Shown here: positions 8,327 through 16,262 of the stretch, piece by piece
Layout: each line of letters starts with the position of its first letter
How positions within the stretch are numbered: the stretch's first letter is position 1
Assembly: GCF_041435335.1 (NCBI RefSeq)
Contig: NZ_CP108430.1
Location: 6,485,001 to 6,549,000, forward strand
Direction: 5' to 3'
DNA length: 64,000 bases
Source: Streptomyces sp. NBC_01283
GTDB lineage: Bacteria; Actinomycetota; Actinomycetes; Streptomycetales; Streptomycetaceae
Notes under the pieces: model-generated
Database searches by the model: none
Seen by the model: only the letters and a program-made list of their open reading frames with translations
What the model was told of the DNA's origin: nothing
Made by a program: the position numbers and the translations under genes

Positions 8327-9346
8327 GTGGCAGACCAGGCAGAGTTGAAGGGTCCACCGATCGCCGCACTCGCGATGAGCTCGGATGTGGCGGACCGGGT
8401 GTTCGCCCCCGCCGTCCGCGAACGGCTGGCCCGCAGCGTGGACTTGGTGCCCGGCCTGCTCGCCGGGCCGCTCACCGCCCCCGACGCACGGGCCGTGCTC
8501 GCCGACACGGAGATCCTGGTAACCGGCTGGAACTGCCCGCCCATCACGGCGGAGGTCCTCGCCCACGCCCCTCGGCTACGGGTCCTCGTACATGCCGCCG
8601 GGTCGGTGAAACCCGTGGTGACGGACGCGCTGTGGGACCGGGGCGTGACGGTCTCCTCGGCGGCCGACGCCAACGCGGGCCCCGTCGTGGCCTACACGCT
8701 CGCCGCGGTCACCTTCGCGGCGAAGGGCGCGCTGTCGGCCGCGGCGGGCTATGCCGAGGGGTGGCCGCCCTTCACCGAGCGGACGGGCGGTGACGCCCGC
8801 ACCATCGGCATCATCGGCGCGTCCCGCATCGGCCGCGGGGTCATCGCCGCGCTGCGCGCGTCCGACGTGGGCTGGCGCGTGCTGCTCACCGATCCGTACG
8901 TCACGGCGGAGGAGGCGGCCGGGCTCGGCGTGGAGCTGGTCGCCCTCTCGGAACTGTGCCGGCGCAGCTCGATCGTCAGTGTCCACGCGCCCCAACTCCC
9001 CGAGACGCGGGGCATGGTGAGCGAGGAGATGCTGAAACTGATCCCCGACGGGGGCACCGTCATCAACACGGCACGCGGCTCACTGGTCGACACGGAGGCG
9101 CTGGCCAGGGAGTGCGGGTCGGGGCGCCTCGACGCGTTCCTCGACGTGACGGACCCGGAGCCGCTGCCCGCCGGACATCCGCTGCTCGTGCTCCCGAACG
9201 TACTGGTCACCCCGCATGTCGCGGGGGCACAGGGGAGCGAGGTGCGCAGGCTCGGGGAGTTCGCGGTGGGGGAGGTGGAGAGAGTCCTGGCGGGGGCGCC
9301 TTTGCGGGGGAGGCTGCTGCGGGAGGAGCTGGCGCGGCTGGCGTAG
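8327..9346 (+). CDS. D-isomer-specific 2-hydroxyacid dehydrogenase
   Basis: A 339-residue NAD(P)-dependent dehydrogenase. The Rossmann motif appears as GIIGASRIGRG, with an acidic residue later (LLTDPY). Catalytic residues expected for the family are visible: Arg in INTARGSLVD, Glu in DVTDPEPLP and His in TPHVAGAQG. It reduces or oxidises a 2-keto/2-hydroxy acid; the substrate is unknown, but its divergent placement beside a sugar transporter with a shared operator suggests a step in use of that sugar. GTG 8327 is chosen, preceded by GAGGG. Confidence 0.85.
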   Translation: MADQAELKGPPIAALAMSSDVADRVFAPAVRERLARSVDLVPGLLAGPLTAPDARAVLADTEILVTGWNCPPITAEVLAHAPRLRVLVHAAGSVKPVVTDALWDRGVTVSSAADANAGPVVAYTLAAVTFAAKGALSAAAGYAEGWPPFTERTGGDARTIGIIGASRIGRGVIAALRASDVGWRVLLTDPYVTAEEAAGLGVELVALSELCRRSSIVSVHAPQLPETRGMVSEEMLKLIPDGGTVINTARGSLVDTEALARECGSGRLDAFLDVTDPEPLPAGHPLLVLPNVLVTPHVAGAQGSEVRRLGEFAVGEVERVLAGAPLRGRLLREELARLA

Positions 9347-9373
9347 GGTCCGGTCCGGCCGGAGGCGATCAGT

Positions 9374-9400
9374 CAGCCCGTCCGGCGTTTGAGGACGAAC
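9374..9400. repeat. Short intergenic sequence of a kind recurring in Streptomyces
   Basis: The stretch around CCCGTCCGGCGTTTGAGGAC resembles a motif I remember recurring between genes in many Streptomyces genomes. It lies just after the dehydrogenase gene. The rest of 9347-9535 is low-complexity GC-rich sequence with repeated GGCCCTGCGG words and no gene. Confidence 0.35.
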
Positions 9401-9535
9401 TCGGCGGAGCCGGTGATGCGCGGTGGCGGGGCCCTGCGGCGCCCTGCGGGGCCCTGCGGAGGGGTCAGCCCCCGGCCGGGGCGGCAGCAAGCCCAAGCCC
9501 AAGCCCCACCCCGCCCCCGGCCGACTGCCGCGAAG

Positions 9536-10159
9536 TCACGGCTTGGCGCCCCGCGCCTTCAGCAGGTCCGCCATCAGTTCGATCTCCGACTCCTGCGACG
9601 CCACCATCCCCCGCGCGAGCCGCACCTCCGCGCCCACCTCGCAGCGGTCCACGCACCCCTCGGCCATGTGGACCCCACCCTTGTGGTGCTTGGTCATCAG
9701 CTGGAGATAGCGCACCTCCGCGGCCCGGCCGCTCAGCTTCTCCAGGCCCTTGAGCTCCGTGTTCGTCGCCATCCCGGGCATCAGGGCGCCGTCCTTGCCC
9801 GGCGGCATGTCCCCCATCCCCATCCACTCCATCGGAGCCTGCTCGGGCACCTTCGGCAGCTCCCACAGGTCCAGCCAGCCGAGCAGCATGCCCCGCTGGT
9901 TCGCCTGGGTCTGGGCGATGTCGTACGCGAGGCGGCGGATCTCCTCGTCCTTCGTGCGGTCGCGCACGATGTACGACATCTCCACGGCCTGCTGGTGATG
10001 CGTGGCCATGTCCCGCGCGAAGCCCGCGTCGGCCGAATCCGTGGAGGGCGCGGACGTGCCGGACGAGCCGTCCGACGACGCGACCGCGACCGTGATCCCG
10101 CCGCCGGCCACGGCCACCGCCGCGACGGCCCCCACGATCCAGCAGGTGCGCCGCCTCAC
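9536..10159 (-). CDS. DUF305 family protein
   Basis: A 207-residue protein with an N-terminal membrane/signal segment (residues about 6-27) followed by the DUF305 four-helix domain. It has the two His-pair motifs of the family, FARDMATHHQQAVEMS and YLQLMTKHHKGGVHMAE, with many Met residues between, which suggests a metal (copper) site outside the membrane. GTG 10159 overlaps the stop of the upstream DUF3105 gene (GTGA), so the two are cotranslated. Confidence 0.88.
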   Translation of the reverse strand: MRRRTCWIVGAVAAVAVAGGGITVAVASSDGSSGTSAPSTDSADAGFARDMATHHQQAVEMSYIVRDRTKDEEIRRLAYDIAQTQANQRGMLLGWLDLWELPKVPEQAPMEWMGMGDMPPGKDGALMPGMATNTELKGLEKLSGRAAEVRYLQLMTKHHKGGVHMAEGCVDRCEVGAEVRLARGMVASQESEIELMADLLKARGAKP

Positions 10160-10818
10160 TGGCCCTTGCCGCCCGTGCAGGCGGCCCCCGGCTCGGGCGT
10201 CTGCTTGCCCTGTACGTAGGTGGAGAAGAAGGAGGCGACCTTCGGGTCGGATGCGCCGGTCACCGTGCGCTGGTGGCCCCAGGCCGACAGCATGACCGGG
10301 TCCTTCTGGTCCTTGACCGGACTCATCAGCGAGTACGGCGTCTGCTTGACCTTCGCCTCGAGCTTCTTCAGGTCCGCGGCCTTCGCCTTGTCGTTGTACG
10401 TCACCCAGACGGCGCCGTGCTCCAGGGAGTGCACGGCGTTGCGCTCGGGGAGCTCGTCCTTGTAGACGTCGCCGTTGCAGTTCATCCACACCTGGTCGTG
10501 GTCGCCGCCCACCGGCGGGGTCATCGCGTAACTGACGTCCTTCGTGACGTGCGTACGGCCCAGCTTCTTCGCGTCCCAGACCTTCTCGCCGTCCGCGGTC
10601 GTCTTGAACGTCGGCGCCGACTTCCCGTCGGCGGCCGTGTCGGAGTCGTCCGCCTTCTTGAAGAGGACGACACCGCCCACGACGAGCCCGGCGACCACCA
10701 CCGCGCTCAGGGTGATCGTGATGATGCGGCCACGGCGGTCGCGGGCACGCTCTGCCCGGCGCAACTCCTCTATCCGGGCCTTGCGGGACGAGCTGCTCGT
10801 GTTCTTGGCGGAACCCAT
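10156..10818 (-). CDS. DUF3105 membrane-anchored protein
   Basis: A 220-residue protein: a charged cytoplasmic N-terminus, one membrane span (about 33-53) and an exported DUF3105 domain with SYAMTPPVGGDHDQVWMNC, SLEHGAVWVTY and LSAWGHQR. DUF3105 and DUF305 genes are commonly paired in actinobacteria; the role is not established. ATG 10818 follows GAAGGAC at a good distance. Confidence 0.88.
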   Translation of the reverse strand: MGSAKNTSSSSRKARIEELRRAERARDRRGRIITITLSAVVVAGLVVGGVVLFKKADDSDTAADGKSAPTFKTTADGEKVWDAKKLGRTHVTKDVSYAMTPPVGGDHDQVWMNCNGDVYKDELPERNAVHSLEHGAVWVTYNDKAKAADLKKLEAKVKQTPYSLMSPVKDQKDPVMLSAWGHQRTVTGASDPKVASFFSTYVQGKQTPEPGAACTGGKGQ

Positions 10819-11135
10819 GATGTGTCCTTCGGCGATGCGGCGATACGACGGAAAGGGCGGGACGCGCGTGGCGGAACATGGTGGAGCGGTTCGCTGATCG
10901 TAATGGGCGAGCCCGGCGGGCTGTAGGGGCAGTCCGGGCCGCCCGCTGTTACGGCCGCGCCGATCAGCAGGCACTATGGGCACAGGGCGGCACATGGCCC
11001 GCAACGTGCCCGAAACGGTGTGGTGGGATGCTCATGTGCCCCGATGCGTCCTCAGCCGCGAGAACAACGCGCGCACAGCGCGGGAAGAACACGGACGCAG
11101 GCGGCCTGACCAGCAATGATGGGTGGAAGTGGAAG

Positions 11136-12497
11136 ATGGACAAGCAGCAGGAATTCGTGCTCCGGACACTCGAGGAGCGCGACATCCGGTTCGTTCGCCT
11201 GTGGTTCACGGATGTCCTCGGCTTCCTGAAATCGGTCGCGGTGGCCCCGGCCGAGCTGGAGCAGGCCTTCGACGAGGGCATCGGCTTCGACGGCTCGGCG
11301 ATCGAGGGATTCGCCCGGGTGTACGAGTCGGACATGATCGCCAAGCCGGATCCGTCGACGTTCCAGGTCCTGCCCTGGCGCGCGGAGGCCCCCGGCACCG
11401 CCCGCATGTTCTGCGACATCCTGATGCCTGACGGCTCCCCGTCCTTCGCGGACCCGCGCTACGTCCTGAAGCGCGCCCTGGCGAAGACCTCCGACCTGGG
11501 GTTCACCTTCTACACCCACCCCGAGATCGAGTTCTTCCTCCTGAAGGACAAGCCGCTGGACGGCTCGCGGCCCACCCCCGCCGACAACTCCGGCTACTTC
11601 GACCACACCCCGCAGAACGTCGGGATGGACTTCCGCCGCCAGGCGATCACGATGCTCGAATCGATGGGCATCTCGGTCGAGTTCAGCCACCACGAGGGTG
11701 CGCCGGGCCAGCAGGAGATCGACCTCCGTTACGCGGACGCGCTCTCCACGGCCGACAACATCATGACGTTCCGTCTGGTCATGAAGCAGGTCGCGCTGGA
11801 GCAGGGGGTCAACGCGACCTTCATGCCGAAGCCGTTCTCCGAGCACCCCGGCTCGGGCATGCACACGCACCTCTCCCTCTTCGAGGGCGACCGCAACGCC
11901 TTCTACGAGTCGGGCTCCGAGTACCAGCTCTCCAAGGTGGGCCGTTCCTTCATCGCGGGCCTCCTGAAGCACGCCGCCGAGATCTCCGCGGTCACCAACC
12001 AGTGGGTGAACTCCTACAAGCGCATCTGGGGCGGCTCGGAGCGCACGGCGGGTGCGGGCGGCGAGGCCCCCTCGTACATCTGCTGGGGCCACAACAACCG
12101 CAGCGCGCTCATCCGCGTCCCGATGTACAAGCCCGGCAAGACCGGCTCCGCGCGCGTCGAGGTCCGCTCGATCGACTCGGGCGCGAACCCGTACCTGACG
12201 TACGCGGTCCTGCTCGCCGCGGGTCTCAAGGGCATCGAGGAGGGCTACGAACTCCCGCCGGGCGCCGACGACGACGTCTGGGCCCTGAGCGACGCGGAAC
12301 GCCGCGCCATGGGCATCGAGCCGCTCCCGCAGAACCTCGGCGAGGCGATCGCCCTGATGGAGCGCTCGGAACTGGTCGCCGAGACGCTCGGCGAGCACGT
12401 CTACGACTTCTTCCTGCGCAACAAGAAGCAGGAGTGGGAGGAGTACAGGTCAGAGGTGACGGCCTTCGAGCTGCGGAAGAACCTGCCGGTGCTGTAA
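11136..12497 (+). CDS. glnA2: Glutamine synthetase family protein, GlnA2 type; its 3' end is the integration site
   Basis: A 453-residue GS-fold protein. Visible features include FDGSAIEGFARVYESDM near the start, HPEIEFFLL, HHEGAPGQQEIDLRYADA (metal-binding Glu residues), FSEHPGSGMHTHLSLF and the late EVRSIDSGANPYL. The region that holds the adenylylation motif NLYDLP in classical GlnA reads DDDVWALSDAERRA here, with no Tyr, so GlnE control is unlikely. From memory this pattern matches S. coelicolor GlnA2, reported as a gamma-glutamylpolyamine synthetase, rather than the main glutamine synthetase GlnA. ATG 11136 is preceded by a purine-rich GGAAGTGGAAG. The final 17 codons (12447-12497) come from the mobile element and encode the same residues as the displaced original tail. 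Confidence 0.88.
   Translation: MDKQQEFVLRTLEERDIRFVRLWFTDVLGFLKSVAVAPAELEQAFDEGIGFDGSAIEGFARVYESDMIAKPDPSTFQVLPWRAEAPGTARMFCDILMPDGSPSFADPRYVLKRALAKTSDLGFTFYTHPEIEFFLLKDKPLDGSRPTPADNSGYFDHTPQNVGMDFRRQAITMLESMGISVEFSHHEGAPGQQEIDLRYADALSTADNIMTFRLVMKQVALEQGVNATFMPKPFSEHPGSGMHTHLSLFEGDRNAFYESGSEYQLSKVGRSFIAGLLKHAAEISAVTNQWVNSYKRIWGGSERTAGAGGEAPSYICWGHNNRSALIRVPMYKPGKTGSARVEVRSIDSGANPYLTYAVLLAAGLKGIEEGYELPPGADDDVWALSDAERRAMGIEPLPQNLGEAIALMERSELVAETLGEHVYDFFLRNKKQEWEEYRSEVTAFELRKNLPVL
12411..12446 (+). other. Left attachment site core (attL), inside glnA2
   Basis: These 36 bases are identical to 42973-43008. Upstream the two copies diverge at once. Downstream the next 51 bases are homologous but differ at six positions, all silent in the glnA2 frame. 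The crossover must therefore lie in or at the edge of the 36-bp core, which codes for the residues FLRNKKQEWEEY. Confidence 0.88.
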
Positions 12498-12528
12498 GGG
12501 CAGGTCGGAGAGTTTTCCGTTCACTTCC

Positions 12529-12567
12529 CCGAGGGGGCCCACAGCCGACGGCTGTGGGCCCCCTCGG
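12529..12567 (+). terminator. Element-supplied terminator for glnA2
   Basis: A perfect 18-bp inverted repeat (12529-12546 and 12550-12567) with a three-base loop, 31 bases after the glnA2 stop. It lies inside the element and is unrelated in sequence to the hairpin after the displaced tail at 43075-43117. It may also stop leftward transcription arriving from the cargo genes. Confidence 0.85.
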
Positions 12568-12581
12568 CTGTCGGCCTACGG

Positions 12582-12603
12582 CTGGGCCGTCTGTGGGCCG
12601 TCT
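12582..12603. promoter_or_regulatory. Candidate integrase arm-type site, left end
   Basis: The sequence CTGGGCCGTCTGTGGGCCGT and two more bases contains GGGCCGTC-type words twice, and matches 42847-42868 at 20 of 22 positions in the same orientation. Such paired repeats on both sides of an att core are expected for arm-type binding sites of tyrosine integrases. Function is inferred from position only. Confidence 0.5.
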
Positions 12604-12817
12604 GACGCTGGACCGAGCCACCAGACTCACCGTCACAGGGCTTGGACAGGTGCACGCCTTCCAACTGTGGTGGTGGGGCTTGAGGCTCCGAACGGGGCCG
12701 TTCACCTGCGTTCATGTGCGACCGGCCGTGAGAGTGGCTACCGACTTTCGTCCCGTCTGAACGGCCGTGAACGGCGCTGAATGAGACGGAGACTGAGACG
12801 GAAGCGGGCCTCCTCCT

Positions 12818-13174
12818 TCAGGGCCTGAGCCGGTTCTGCTGAGGGTCGAAGCAGAACAGCCCCATTGAGTCCGCGAGGGTCGCCGCGTAACTGGAGGCCT
12901 CCTCGGCCATGCTCCAGCGCATCGGGAAGTAGACGAGTGGGCCGCGTGCTTCCCCGATCAACGGCCCCGTTGACCAGGGGGAGGTGTCCTCCTCATCCTC
13001 GGTCACGTCACACCACCGCTCCAGGAGGGCAGCAACGTAAGCCGCTATGCGTTCGGTCGGTGGATGCTCCGCATCTGTATCGACGTAGCGCTCATAGAGG
13101 CCGGTGAACGCTCGCGCGGCTGCCTTGCCGTCCGGAGGGCGCTCGCCCTCCCACACAGCCAAGTCGTAGCTCAT
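12818..13174 (-). CDS. Hypothetical protein, 118 residues
   Basis: A soluble acidic protein beginning MSYDLAVWEGERPPDGKAAA and containing PPTERIAAYVAALLERW, SPWSTGPLIGEARGPLVYF and MRWSMAEEASSYAATLADSM. Proteins of this look are common in Streptomyces, often beside toxin-like genes, so an immunity-type role is possible, but nothing here proves it. No good ribosome binding site is seen before ATG 13174. It is the leftmost gene of the element and is convergent with glnA2. Confidence 0.65.
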   Translation of the reverse strand: MSYDLAVWEGERPPDGKAAARAFTGLYERYVDTDAEHPPTERIAAYVAALLERWCDVTEDEEDTSPWSTGPLIGEARGPLVYFPMRWSMAEEASSYAATLADSMGLFCFDPQQNRLRP

Positions 13175-13400
13175 GCCCGGAGGCTCTCACGCAGCACTGA
13201 CAGGCCGACCTTGTTGGTGACCTAGGGCTAGTTGTGCTTCTGAGACCGTGCGACTGCTTCGTCCCGAAGCAACTTGGGTGGGTGTTCGGCCTTTGGGCGG
13301 TGCGCTTCTCACCAGCTGCGACTGTCCGCAGACGTTCGCGGTTGTCCGCCGCTGCGCGTCGGCGTTGTCACGCAGTTAGACGCTCCGGAAGTTCGAATGG

Positions 13401-14345
13401 CTAGACCCGAGGTGCCATACCACCGGGAAGCGGACGTAGGGCACGGACGATCGTCGAAGCATGCTTGATGGCCAGGTCAGCCTCTGCTTTTGAGGGGGTG
13501 CTCCCTCCATGTGCAGCCATGTTCCTGACACCGGCGATCTGGCTCTTCACGACGCTCAGCTTGACGCCCGGCATGCCGCCCAGTTTCTCGCACAGGCCAT
13601 GGAGGTTGATGATCCCGTTGACATCTTTGATCACTTTCTCGACGAACACGGCTGGGAGCCTTCTCCGTGTGAGCTGATCACGCACGTAGGAGGCCAGGGC
13701 CACTTCGGCGGCCGTTGCCGCATCAATGACTGCTTTGCGGTAATCGCCCCCTATGAGCGCATCCTTGGCGTACAGCAGCGTCCGGTGCTCGATGGGAGGG
13801 TGTTCTCCCTTCGAGGCGCAGCGCAGTGCTCCGCGTAGTTGCTCCCGGGTCAGGGGCCCCAGCCCAACGTAGAGGGTCCTGAACCGCGCGGGGCTTCCGA
13901 CGAGGTGTCCACGCTGGATGTGCAGGTGGATGGCTGACGACCTGAGTTGGTTGTCCCAGTCCCGCAGGGGTTCGCCGGTACGCAGTGCGGCCCATTCTTG
14001 GACGATCCGGGACCAGGTGAAGAATCCCGCACTCAGCGTCTCGAACTCAGGGGAATCCCACATCTCATCCGACGGCGTGAGCAGTACGGAGCCTCCCGCA
14101 GTATGGACGGGACGCAGCCGGTCCGAACTCTGGTACCCCCAGCGGTCCTTGAAAGCTTCCAGGACAGCGTCGGGGAGTGGGGTGCCGGCGTAGCTCAGGG
14201 GCGCTGAGAGGCTGCCTTGACTGCTTCCGTCATCAGGCACCCGAGGCAGGGTCATGGTGACCTTGTGTTCGCCGATCATGACGGTCTCCATGAGGCCGAG
14301 ATCATTCACGTCGACAGGAAGTCCCCAAGGGAAGTGCAGGCTCAT
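13401..14345 (-). CDS. Hypothetical protein with HEPN-like C-terminal domain
   Basis: A 314-residue protein without membrane spans. The N-terminal half is unrecognised. The C-terminal part (from about residue 200) is helical, with KAVIDAATAAEVALASYV and VRNMAAHGG, a pattern (RN-x2-AH) like the R-x4-6-H motif of HEPN domains, many of which are RNases in defence and toxin systems. The order A(A/T)xAE then RNxxAHG is also seen in pHEPN/abortive-type proteins, so a catalytic role is possible but unproven. ATG 14345 is used; an ATG at 14372 is also in frame. Base composition is less GC-rich than in the chromosomal genes. Confidence 0.6.
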   Translation of the reverse strand: MSLHFPWGLPVDVNDLGLMETVMIGEHKVTMTLPRVPDDGSSQGSLSAPLSYAGTPLPDAVLEAFKDRWGYQSSDRLRPVHTAGGSVLLTPSDEMWDSPEFETLSAGFFTWSRIVQEWAALRTGEPLRDWDNQLRSSAIHLHIQRGHLVGSPARFRTLYVGLGPLTREQLRGALRCASKGEHPPIEHRTLLYAKDALIGGDYRKAVIDAATAAEVALASYVRDQLTRRRLPAVFVEKVIKDVNGIINLHGLCEKLGGMPGVKLSVVKSQIAGVRNMAAHGGSTPSKAEADLAIKHASTIVRALRPLPGGMAPRV

Positions 14346-14614
14346 TGTGTACCTGCGGCGGCGCGGTGGCATGCAGACAAGTATGGAAGGCCGCGGAGTC
14401 TGATGGCCCTAGTTTCGGGATACGAATCCACATGTTGGGTCGTAGCGCTGTTGGAGTGCACACGACTCCGGGGGGCCCTTCGCTCCTACGTATATGTGCA
14501 GGTCAGAGGGATCAAGATCCTTGAGTTTAGATGCCCAGTCCGCGAATAGTCCACGCGGGCTGATGCTGGCATGGGAGCTCTCGCTGGCACCGTTACGGCT
14601 GAGGGGCCCTGCCG

Positions 14615-15379
14615 TTATCCGCTCGTCATCTGTTGCACTACGGATCGTAGCTCTGAGTCATCTTGTTGATCACGCCAACAAACAAACTGGGCGCGAATTC
14701 CATTCTCTCGAGCTTGCAGCAATGCATTGGCTGCGGGCTGAGAAAGGCGGACGTTAGCCACCATGATTGCTTTCCCGATGGCTGAAGTCATTCCGATGAA
14801 TCTCTGGATTTCACGGACTGAGACAAGAGAGGTAGCCGGACGGAATTTGATAGTGACGCTTACATGGTCCCCCCTTGGAATTGATAGACGCAAATCAAAA
14901 CCTTCGTCCAGGGAAGCGAACTGCGCGCTCCCGCCAGACGGTAGGGCATCGGTGATACGCCGCTCGATCAATCGCTCGTAAACCTGCGCACTAAGTTGAA
15001 TAAACCACGGATCCTTGCTTGCGCCTGGGTCTACAGCCCTGAGAGCAGCGAGCCTTTCGATAGCGGCTTCTGGCGGAGTTTCCTTGATGCGCTCCAGCTC
15101 TTGTTTGCGCCTCGTGGCCAATGCGAAGCGGAGTTGCGTGTCGCCATGACCGAGGCTTTGCAGTGGGTTTCCGCTGACCAGCATGACCAGAAAAAGAGCG
15201 CCCACAAGGACGAGGGCAACGCTCCCGGCCTGATTGTCTGTCGTGAAAACAGCGACTGCCCCGGCGCTGGTCAAAGGAACACCTACGATGCCGGCCAGCG
15301 TTCGGGCCAATGTAGGCAAAGCCTCTGCTTCGGGCTCCTCGGGCGAGTCGGGCGGATCGGGATCAGCGGGTTCGGGCAC
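14615..15379 (-). CDS. Membrane protein with possible restriction-endonuclease-like C-terminal domain
   Basis: A 254-residue protein starting at GTG 15379. After a Pro/Glu-rich start there are two membrane segments (about 25-47 and 52-69), then a linker and a C-terminal domain (about 145-254). That domain reads EGFDLRLSIP, VSVTIKFRP, IGKAIMVANVRLSQPA and IRAQFVCWRDQQDDSELRSV. The order (acidic strand, xxIKF strand, helix, hydrophobic strand ending in N, then a strand ending in CWRD) resembles Mrr-type PD-(D/E)XK domains, but the usual Glu before xK is Thr here, so catalysis is doubtful. Its coding sequence is clearly AT-richer than the neighbouring chromosome. No clear ribosome binding site is seen. 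Confidence 0.55.
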   Translation of the reverse strand: MPEPADPDPPDSPEEPEAEALPTLARTLAGIVGVPLTSAGAVAVFTTDNQAGSVALVLVGALFLVMLVSGNPLQSLGHGDTQLRFALATRRKQELERIKETPPEAAIERLAALRAVDPGASKDPWFIQLSAQVYERLIERRITDALPSGGSAQFASLDEGFDLRLSIPRGDHVSVTIKFRPATSLVSVREIQRFIGMTSAIGKAIMVANVRLSQPAANALLQARENGIRAQFVCWRDQQDDSELRSVVQQMTSG

Positions 15380-15564
15380 GGCTGCAGTGTAGGAGCGCTC
15401 CTAGCATTTGTGGAGAGGTCGCCACGCATCTCGTGCTGATCAGTCTCGACGCGTCGTTGGTTAGAACATTGCTGATGGGTTGCTCGTCGTCTCCAGCCGG
15501 GCAGAAGATCTTTCCCCTTGATGCGAACTACGGGCGGGGTGGTCGCTCAGGGCTCTGAACGTGG

Positions 15565-15798
15565 TCAGGTGGCCTGCGGCGGTTCATGACGTCCGCTCAC
15601 AGTCGGTGCGGTTGCTGTACTGCGTTGCTGTACCTCGCCGCCTGCTACGAGGGCAGTTACCAGGCCGACGAGATCGACGTACCCGCTCACCGCGTCCGCC
15701 GGCGCTCCCCACGCGAGCACAATGACAACCACCACCGTGATCACCAACGGCTTGAGCCTAGGGTTTGACAAGCCCCACGGGGGCAGAGTCACACTCAT
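15565..15798 (-). CDS. Small membrane protein, 77 residues
   Basis: ATG 15798 is preceded by GGAGG seven bases upstream, a very good ribosome binding site. The protein has one strong membrane segment (residues 18-38, LVITVVVVIVLAWGAPADAV) and a second hydrophobic stretch (VDLVGLVTALVAGG), then a polar tail. No function is recognised. Small membrane proteins of this shape are common in Streptomyces plasmids and integrative elements. Confidence 0.6.
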   Translation of the reverse strand: MSVTLPPWGLSNPRLKPLVITVVVVIVLAWGAPADAVSGYVDLVGLVTALVAGGEVQQRSTATAPTVSGRHEPPQAT

Positions 15799-15821
15799 CT
15801 TTGAGCCTCCAAAGGGTTCGT

Positions 15822-15867
15822 GCCCACCTCGTCACTCTCGCCGGGAAGCCTGCGTGACGGGGTGGGC
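15822..15867 (+). terminator. Hairpin followed by a short T run, upstream of the 77-residue gene
   Basis: A 14-bp stem with one G-T type mismatch (15822-15835 and 15854-15867), an 18-base loop and TTTT after it on the plus strand. It may end plus-strand transcription or form a leader hairpin for the small leftward gene. The rest of 15868-16262 shows no gene. Confidence 0.45.
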
Positions 15868-16262
15868 TTTTCGTTCACCTCTGTCGAGTGTGACTGACAG
15901 CGTGTCGGGATTCACTGCCTGAGGGGGGATCAGGAAGCTGAATGTGCAGGAACATGGCCACTGGAGCAATCAGCCCTGGAGTGTTGCCTCTAGTACGTAA
16001 GTTCGGTAAGCCGATCACTCCGTCGCGGGATGCGCTCTGACCTTCGGGCTTCCACGGATGGTGTTGTGTAGACGGCGCAAGAGGCAGGGAATAAGTTGGG
16101 CGTTTGACTTAGTGTGTGAGAGTCGCTGTGGATTGTTCCTGATGACCTGTGCGACCGTCGGCCAACGCCACCTGCCGAAGAACTGGCGAAATTTCCGACA
16201 TCTGGGCCAGTAGCCGTTGCTGGGAAGGCAGAGTGCTGCTTGTTATCAAGCTACTCCCAACG

